A stretch of DNA of 64,000 bases from Streptosporangium pseudovulgare. GTDB taxonomy: Bacteria > Actinomycetota > Actinomycetes > Streptosporangiales > Streptosporangiaceae. Shown here piece by piece: positions 59,097 to 64,000 of the stretch (within the stretch, counting starts at the first letter, position 1; each line of letters opens with the position of its first letter). The stretch is from contig NZ_BMQJ01000014.1 in assembly GCF_014648055.1 (NCBI RefSeq), forward strand, positions 1-64,000. Direction: 5' to 3'. Both the position numbers and the translations under genes were made by a program. The notes below the pieces were generated by a model that was given only the letters and a program-made list of their open reading frames with translations, was not told the DNA's origin and ran no database searches.

Positions 59097-60266
59097 GTGA
59101 TCAGATGGCGCAAGGGAGTGGTCGCGCGGGTCCGGCGCGAGTGGCCGGGAGCGGTGGAACTCGACGTCACCACCGAGGAGGGCGGCGCGCGAGCGCTCGC
59201 CTATCCCGCCCTGGTGGGGCGCCCCGAACCCGGCGACACGGTGCTGCTCAACACGACCGCGCTCGCGATGGGCCTCGGTACGGGAGGTTACGCCATGGTG
59301 GTGGCGCTTCCCGACAGGTTGCCGCAAGATCCTTCCGGCCCCGGACACCTGGTGAAGGCACGCTACACCCCGTTGCAGGCGACCGTGCTCGGCGTCGACG
59401 AGCAGGACTCGCCCTTCCATGATGTGCTGCGCGACGCCGACTCGCTCGACGGCATGCCGGTGATCGTCGCCGACCTGCACTCGGCGCTCCCGGCGATCCT
59501 GTGCGGCCTGTACGGCCCGCACCCGCCGCAGTCGCCGTCCGGGGACGCGCGGGACACCGGCGGGGATTCCTCCCCCGAGGGGGCGGGCGGGGCGGTACGG
59601 CCGCCCCGGGTCGTCTACGTGATGCTCGACGGCGGCGCGCTGCCCGCCTGGTTCTCCATGTCGTGCGCGCGGCTCAGGGAGACCGGCTGGCTCGCCGGGA
59701 CGGTCACGGTCGGCCAGGCGTTCGGCGGCGACATGGAGGCGGTGACCCTGCACACCGGCCTGCTCGCCGCCCGGCACGTCATGGGCGCCGACGTCGCGGT
59801 CGTCACCCAGGGGCCGGGCAACCTCGGCACCGGCACCCGGTGGGGCTTCTCCGGCGTCTCGGCCGGCGAGGCGGTCAACGCCGCCGCCGTCCTGGGGGGG
59901 CGGCCGGTCGCGGCGCTGCGGGTCAGCGAGGGCGACCTGCGCGAGCGCCACATCGGGGTGTCCCACCACTCGCTGACCGCCTACGGGCGGGTCGCCCTGG
60001 CCCCGGCCCAGGTCGCCGTGCCGGACCTGCCCGGCGGCTTCGGCGAGCGGGTCGCCCGGCAGGCGGAGCCGCTGTCGGCCCGGCACGAGCTGGTGCGGGT
60101 GCCGGTGGACGGCCTGCGCGAGACGCTCGCCGACTGCCCGGTGCGGCTGTCGACGATGGGCCGGGGCCTCGCGGAGGACCTGCCCTACTTCCTGGCGTCG
60201 GCCGCCGCCGGCCGCCACGCGGCCTCACTGCTGACCCGGCAGGACACGGGCTCCGGCGCCTCCTAG
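59097..60266 (+). CDS. DUF3866-family protein
   Basis: A 389-aa protein recognised as DUF3866 by overall pattern: a small N-terminal beta domain (RWRKGVVARVRREWPGAVEL), VLLNTTALAMGLGTGGY and HLVKARYTPLQ. Later blocks are VYVMLDGGALPAWFS, VTQGPGNLGTGTRWGFSG and the C-terminal GRGLAEDLPYFLASAAAGRHA. No catalytic motif is apparent and the biochemical function is unknown. It is divergent from pafB and followed by a hairpin. Confidence 0.8.
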   Translation: MIRWRKGVVARVRREWPGAVELDVTTEEGGARALAYPALVGRPEPGDTVLLNTTALAMGLGTGGYAMVVALPDRLPQDPSGPGHLVKARYTPLQATVLGVDEQDSPFHDVLRDADSLDGMPVIVADLHSALPAILCGLYGPHPPQSPSGDARDTGGDSSPEGAGGAVRPPRVVYVMLDGGALPAWFSMSCARLRETGWLAGTVTVGQAFGGDMEAVTLHTGLLAARHVMGADVAVVTQGPGNLGTGTRWGFSGVSAGEAVNAAAVLGGRPVAALRVSEGDLRERHIGVSHHSLTAYGRVALAPAQVAVPDLPGGFGERVARQAEPLSARHELVRVPVDGLRETLADCPVRLSTMGRGLAEDLPYFLASAAAGRHAASLLTRQDTGSGAS

Positions 60267-60285
60267 GAGGCAGCCGAAGATGTGC

Positions 60286-60322
60286 GGTCCGGCCTCGCCG
60301 TGAGAGGCGGTGAGGTCGGGCC
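60286..60322 (+). terminator. Hairpin after the DUF3866 gene
   Basis: A 15-bp stem (60286-60300 with 60308-60322) including three G-U pairs closes a 7-nt loop, 20 bp after the stop. Confidence 0.55.
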
Positions 60323-60414
60323 GGCGCCATGGCCAGGCGTCGTCCGGCGGCGCCGAGGTCCGCTACCGGTGCGGGTCATGAGCCGTTCTCAGCTCCTTTT
60401 CACACAAGGTGCGT

Positions 60415-61128
60415 ATGAACGGTGTCATGAGCCGGTACGTCTGCGCGAAAATCATGGTCGTCGACGACGAGCCCAGCATCAGGGAGTTGTTGTCGGAGGC
60501 TCTGGAACTGCACGGCTTCCTGGTGAGCACCGCCTCCAGCGGCTGCGGGGCGCTGGAGGCGGTGACGCGCGAGCGGCCCGACCTCATCGTGCTGGACGTG
60601 ATGCTGCCCGACCTCGACGGGTACGCGGTGGCGCGGAGGCTGCGCGCACGGGGTGACAGCCCGCTGGTGCTGTTCCTGACGGCCAAGGACGCGGTCGGCG
60701 ACCGGATCGCAGGGCTGACCGCGGGCGGCGACGACTACGTGACCAAGCCGTTCAGCCTGGACGAGGTGATTCTGCGCATCCGGGCGATCCTGCGCCGGGT
60801 CCGGCCGCCGGAGGAGCAGGCCCACGACGGCGTGCTGCGGTACGCGGATCTGGAGCTGGATGAGGAGGCCCACATCGTACGGCGGGCCGGGCGGGTCATC
60901 CACCTGTCGCCGACGGAGTTCAGCCTGCTGCGCTACCTGATGATCAACGCTGAACGGGTGGTCAGCAAGGCCCAGATCCTCGACCGGGTGTGGGACTACG
61001 AGTTCGACGGCAACAGCAGGATCGTCGAGTCCTACATCAGCTACCTGCGGCGCAAGATCGACCAGGACCGTCCGCCGCTGATCCACACGCTGCGCGGCGT
61101 CGGCTACCGGCTGCAGGCGCCCTCGTGA
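60415..61128 (+). CDS. OmpR-family response regulator
   Basis: A 237-aa regulator. The receiver domain (about 11-125) has acidic pair VVDDEP, phospho-acceptor Asp61 (LIVLDVMLP), Thr89 and Lys111 (YVTKPFS). The winged-helix effector (about 140-235) has SPTEFSLLRYLMINAERVVS and the typical ending HTLRGVGYRL. The ATG at 60415 is 5 nt after AAGGT; ATG 60427 and GTG 60409 are alternatives. The stop overlaps the kinase start (GTGA), so the two form one operon. The target may be the VTC/DUF4956 genes downstream. Confidence 0.92.
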   Translation: MNGVMSRYVCAKIMVVDDEPSIRELLSEALELHGFLVSTASSGCGALEAVTRERPDLIVLDVMLPDLDGYAVARRLRARGDSPLVLFLTAKDAVGDRIAGLTAGGDDYVTKPFSLDEVILRIRAILRRVRPPEEQAHDGVLRYADLELDEEAHIVRRAGRVIHLSPTEFSLLRYLMINAERVVSKAQILDRVWDYEFDGNSRIVESYISYLRRKIDQDRPPLIHTLRGVGYRLQAPS

Positions 61129-62582
61129 GGCCCCCCTGGCCCCTGCGGCACCGGCTGCTGGCCGCGCTGCTCGGCCTGTGCGCCGCCGGGCTGACGACGT
61201 TCGCCGCGGCGAGCGTGCTGCTCCTGGACCGTTCGCTGCTGTCCAGGACGGACGCGCAGCTCACCGAGGTCGCCCCCACCTTCGGCAGGCGCCCGCCCTC
61301 CCCTCCGCCGCACAACGGCGCGGCGCCGGACGTGCAGCTCCCGACGCAGTTCAGGATCGCCTTCCACAGCTCTTCGGGCACTCTGCTGCGCAACCTGCCC
61401 GCCGAGGACTCCGACGCGCCCGCCATCCCCGCCTCGGTGATCTCCGCGGTCCCGCGCGGTCCCGTGACCGTGCCCGACAGGACCGGGACGGGCCAGTGGC
61501 GCGTACTCGTGAAACGCCTGCCCGACGGCACCAGGCTGACGGTGTCGATGTCGCTGGAGCCCAACCTGGCGACCGTGCACCAGATCCTGGTGATCGAGGT
61601 GGCCGCGGGCACGCTGGTGCTGATGCTGCTCGGCGCCCTCGCCCTCGCGGTGGTACGCCTGGGGCTGCGTCCGCTCACGCGCATGGAGCGTACCGCCGAG
61701 GCCATCGCGGGCGGGGACATCGACCGCAGGGTCGGCGACACCGCCCCGGGCACCGAGACGGGGCGGCTGGGCAGGGCGCTCAACACCATGCTCGAACGTC
61801 TGGCGACGGCGCTGCACGAGCACGAGCGCTCCGAGCAGAGGCTGCGCCACTTCGTCGCCGACGCCTCCCATGAACTGCGCACGCCGCTCACCTCCATCCG
61901 CGGCTTCGCCGAGCTCTACCACCACGGCCAGGGCGCCAGGGACCCGGTGGCCGAGCGCCTGCTGCGCAGGATCGAGGGCGAGGCCGAACGCATGGGCGTC
62001 CTGGTGGAGGACATGCTGCTGCTGGCCAGGCTGGACCGCGAACCCGCGCTGGAGACCGGCATCGTGGACCTGCACGTGCTGGCGGGGGACGTGGTGCACG
62101 CCGCCCAGGCCCGCGACCGGGGGCGGCCGATCAGGCTGGTCCTGTCCGAGGAGCCGGTGTTCGTGGTCGGCGACGAGCACCGCCTGCACCAGGTCATCGC
62201 CAACCTGGTCGGCAACGCCATGAAGCACACGGCCTCGGGCACGGAGATCCGCGTACGGGTCGGCCGCCGCATGGTCGCCGGGGTTCCCGCTCCCGGGGTC
62301 GTGCACGCCGGCGCCGGGCCCGCCTCCCGTGCCGGGGCGGCGCTGGTCGAGGTGCGCGACGAGGGGCGGGGCATCGACCCCGGGCACCTGCCGCACGTGT
62401 TCGACCGCTTCTACCGCGCCGACGCGGGCCGCTCGCGCGACAGCGGCGGGACCGGGCTGGGGCTGGCCATCGCCGCGGCGCTCGTACAGGCGCACGACGG
62501 CCGGATCGAGGTGACGAGCACGCCGGGCCGCCGCACCGCCTTCCGTGTGCTCCTGCCGCTCCACCAGCCCCGGGACGGCTGA
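61125..62582 (+). CDS. Membrane sensor histidine kinase partner of the OmpR-type regulator
   Basis: A 485-aa kinase. The first span (about 10-33) is followed by an extracytoplasmic domain with a Pro-rich stretch (about 35-150). A second span (about 155-178), HAMP and the dimerisation domain with phospho-acceptor His249 (VADASHELRTPLTSIRG) come next. The ATPase domain has NLVGNAMKH, DEGRGIDP and GGTGLGLAI. It starts at a GTG overlapping the regulator stop. Architecture is classical for envelope or ion signals. The stimulus is not evident; the downstream PHO-like repeats suggest phosphate (inference). Confidence 0.92.
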   Translation: MRPPWPLRHRLLAALLGLCAAGLTTFAAASVLLLDRSLLSRTDAQLTEVAPTFGRRPPSPPPHNGAAPDVQLPTQFRIAFHSSSGTLLRNLPAEDSDAPAIPASVISAVPRGPVTVPDRTGTGQWRVLVKRLPDGTRLTVSMSLEPNLATVHQILVIEVAAGTLVLMLLGALALAVVRLGLRPLTRMERTAEAIAGGDIDRRVGDTAPGTETGRLGRALNTMLERLATALHEHERSEQRLRHFVADASHELRTPLTSIRGFAELYHHGQGARDPVAERLLRRIEGEAERMGVLVEDMLLLARLDREPALETGIVDLHVLAGDVVHAAQARDRGRPIRLVLSEEPVFVVGDEHRLHQVIANLVGNAMKHTASGTEIRVRVGRRMVAGVPAPGVVHAGAGPASRAGAALVEVRDEGRGIDPGHLPHVFDRFYRADAGRSRDSGGTGLGLAIAAALVQAHDGRIEVTSTPGRRTAFRVLLPLHQPRDG

Positions 62583-62593
62583 GGGCATCGCCC

Positions 62594-62637
62594 GTTCACC
62601 TTCGCGTCGACAGTGGTTCACACATTGTTCCCAGCTT
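62594..62637 (+). promoter_or_regulatory. PHO-box-like array of 11-bp direct repeats
   Basis: GTTCAC at 62594, GTTCAC at 62616 and GTTCCC at 62627 are spaced by 22 and 11 bp, so four consecutive 11-bp units fit the stretch (the second is degenerate). Streptomyces PhoP binds 11-nt direct repeat units with a GTTCAC core (established). The array ends 35 bp before the VTC-domain ATG. Confidence 0.6.
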
Positions 62638-62672
62638 CGTGCTGTCGGATGTGCGCTGACGAAAGGAGGGAC

Positions 62673-63530
62673 ATGCTGCAAAGGTTCCGCAGACCGGCTG
62701 TTCCGGCGGCGGGCGGCGAGGTGGACGGCGAGGAAGGTCGGCGGTTGCGGGCGCCCAGCACGCTGCACGCCTTCAACCGGTACGAGATCAAGTACCTCGT
62801 CAGCACGGCGGAGGCGGCCGGGCTCCGGGAGGAGATCGAGCGGCGCCTCGACCGCGACCGCCACAGCGGCGACGAGGGGTACGGCATCTGGAGCGTCTAC
62901 TACGACACCCGGCAGCTCCGCTTCTACTGGGAGAAGATCGAAGGGCTGAAGTTCCGCAGGAAGCTGCGGGTGCGCCACTACGGCGACCGGTTCGCGGTGA
63001 ACGACGGCACGCCGGTGTTCGTCGAGATCAAGCAGCGGGTCAACCGGGTCACGCAGAAGCGCCGGGTGCGTCTGCCGTACCGGGACGCGCTGCGCCTGTG
63101 CGACGGACGACGGATGCCCGAGCACGAGCCCTCGCAGCGCGCCTTCATGGAGGAGGTGCTCGACCTGGTGCTCCGCCTGGACCTGCGGCCCACCGCGATG
63201 ACCGGCTACCAGCGGCACGCCTACGTGGGCCGCGACGCCGACGTGGGCCTGCGTGTGACCTTCGACCAGCGCATCCGCGGCCGCGACCGGGACTTCCACC
63301 TCGGCGCCGACGCCGAGAACCGGCTCATCGTCCCGGCCGGCAGGACGATCGTGGAGGTCAAGGCCAACGAGCGGGTGCCGTACTGGCTGACCGACCTGAC
63401 CGCCCGGCGGAGCCTGCAGGTGGCGCGGGTCTCCAAGTACTGCCAGAGCGTGGAGGCGTACGGGCTGGCCCCGCGCTCGGTCTTCCACGTCCCCGACCAC
63501 GACCTCGACCCTGTTCTCCCGGAGGCATGA
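62673..63530 (+). CDS. VTC-domain protein (polyphosphate polymerase-like)
   Basis: A 285-aa protein with the VTC/triphosphate-tunnel plan of basic and acidic strand motifs: FNRYEIKYLV, KFRRKLRVRHYGD, VFVEIKQRVNRVTQKRRVRLP and TIVEVKANERVPYWL. Lys/Arg-rich strands would hold polyphosphate and the acidic EVK/EIK residues the metal. In yeast the VTC catalytic domain makes polyphosphate from ATP; bacterial homologues next to DUF4956 are believed related (family knowledge). AAAGGAGGG precedes the ATG. A PHO-like array lies upstream. The next gene begins 5 bp after the stop. Confidence 0.87.
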   Translation: MLQRFRRPAVPAAGGEVDGEEGRRLRAPSTLHAFNRYEIKYLVSTAEAAGLREEIERRLDRDRHSGDEGYGIWSVYYDTRQLRFYWEKIEGLKFRRKLRVRHYGDRFAVNDGTPVFVEIKQRVNRVTQKRRVRLPYRDALRLCDGRRMPEHEPSQRAFMEEVLDLVLRLDLRPTAMTGYQRHAYVGRDADVGLRVTFDQRIRGRDRDFHLGADAENRLIVPAGRTIVEVKANERVPYWLTDLTARRSLQVARVSKYCQSVEAYGLAPRSVFHVPDHDLDPVLPEA

Positions 63531-63535
63531 CCCCC

Positions 63536-64000
63536 ATGGACTTCTCCTTCCAGGACCTGTCGGGCACGTTCAGCGTGGCCGACATCGCGATCGCGATGAC
63601 GCTGTCGTTCGTGCTCAGCGCGATGATCGGCTGGGTGTACCGGGCCACGCACCGCAACGTGTCCTACAGCCAGTCCTACGTCCAGACCCTGGTCGTCCTC
63701 GGCATGCTGATCTCACTGATCATGCTGGTCGTCGGCTCCAACATCGCCCGCGCGTTCGCGCTGGTCGGCGCCCTGTCGGTGGTGCGGTTCCGCAACGCCA
63801 TCAAGGAGACCCGCGACGTCGGCTTCATCTTCCTGGTCATGGGCATCGGAATGGCCGTCGGCACCCGCTTCTACCTGCTGGGCGTCGTGGCCGCCGTCGC
63901 GATCTCGCTGATCGTCATGGTCATGCACCGGTTCAACTGGTTCCACCTGAACGTACGGCGTCAGGTGGTCAAGGTGCAGGTGCCCTCGGACGAGGACTTC
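63536..64000 (+). CDS. DUF4956 membrane protein, 5' part
   Basis: The first 155 codons are inside the window. Four spans are visible: about 17-35 (ADIAIAMTLSFVLSAMIGWV), 48-68, 95-112 and 115-133. They are joined by ARAFALVGALSVVRFRNAIK, a conserved DUF4956 segment. A cytoplasmic C-terminal domain begins at the edge. DUF4956 genes commonly neighbour VTC-domain genes and may encode the membrane partner. GGAGG lies 10 nt before this ATG; an in-frame ATG at 63527 overlapping the VTC stop is the alternative. Confidence 0.85.
   Translation, partial: MDFSFQDLSGTFSVADIAIAMTLSFVLSAMIGWVYRATHRNVSYSQSYVQTLVVLGMLISLIMLVVGSNIARAFALVGALSVVRFRNAIKETRDVGFIFLVMGIGMAVGTRFYLLGVVAAVAISLIVMVMHRFNWFHLNVRRQVVKVQVPSDEDF

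Noticed and set aside
60370-60412. PHO-box-like text before the response regulator
   Set aside because: GTTCTC and TTTCACACA are present, but their spacing (about 13 bp) does not fit 11-bp units.

Overview
The window is very GC-rich (most codon third positions are G or C). It carries actinobacterial marker genes: pafB/pafC, tatA/tatC, helY, snapalysin, an HelD-like helicase, a SapA-like secreted protein and a CBS protein of the Hrp1 type. Together these suggest a filamentous, sporulating actinomycete, plausibly Streptosporangiales (Streptosporangiaceae). That placement is inference. I see no rRNA, tRNA, CRISPR array, phage block, integrase or insertion sequence, and no region of clearly foreign base composition.

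Layout. 0-4.6 kb: the 3' end of a SapA-like gene, then a minus-strand pair (a small membrane protein coupled to an 870-aa multi-spanning M48 peptidase) and an SDR dehydrogenase. 4.8-12.5 kb: a tightly overlapping ABC export operon of two FtsX-type permeases and two ATPases. 12.5-29.3 kb: a block rich in secreted hydrolases, with a phosphodiester-glycosidase/metallophosphatase fusion, two tandem M4 metalloproteases, a subtilisin, a streptogrisin-like S1 protease with a Tat-type signal, and a snapalysin. An alcohol dehydrogenase, a GAF-PP2C phosphatase and a hemerythrin lie among them. 29.5-36 kb: PadR regulator, methyltransferase, CBS protein, SRPBCC protein, FxsA, and the lnt-ppm lipoprotein/dolichol-phosphate-mannose pair.

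36-51 kb: HelD, an Lrp/AsnC regulator, a CHASE3-type histidine kinase, a disulfide-oxidoreductase-like flavoprotein, a three-copy 114-bp repeat array, a membrane protein, acyl-CoA dehydrogenase, an M24 peptidase, a PAS-PP2C phosphatase, a stand-alone 5'-3' exonuclease, an RNB ribonuclease and a tiny membrane protein. 51.3-59 kb: the conserved minus-strand cluster pafB-pafC-(small membrane protein)-tatA-tatC-lipid kinase-helY, with a second repeat array between tatA and tatC. 59-64 kb: a DUF3866 protein, an OmpR-type two-component pair, then a VTC-domain polyphosphate-polymerase-like protein and a DUF4956 membrane protein that runs off the window. A PHO-box-like 11-bp direct-repeat array lies in front of the last two.

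The most noteworthy unexplained structures are the 114-bp repeat family at three loci, the 22-bp quasi-palindrome plus six-unit 10-bp array upstream of fxsA, the PHO-like array before the VTC gene, a 50-codon ORF overlapping both pafB and pafC, several -10-like hexamers 6-8 nt before start codons (leaderless pattern), and the M48/small-membrane-protein pair. All calls come from reading the sequence; no database search was run.
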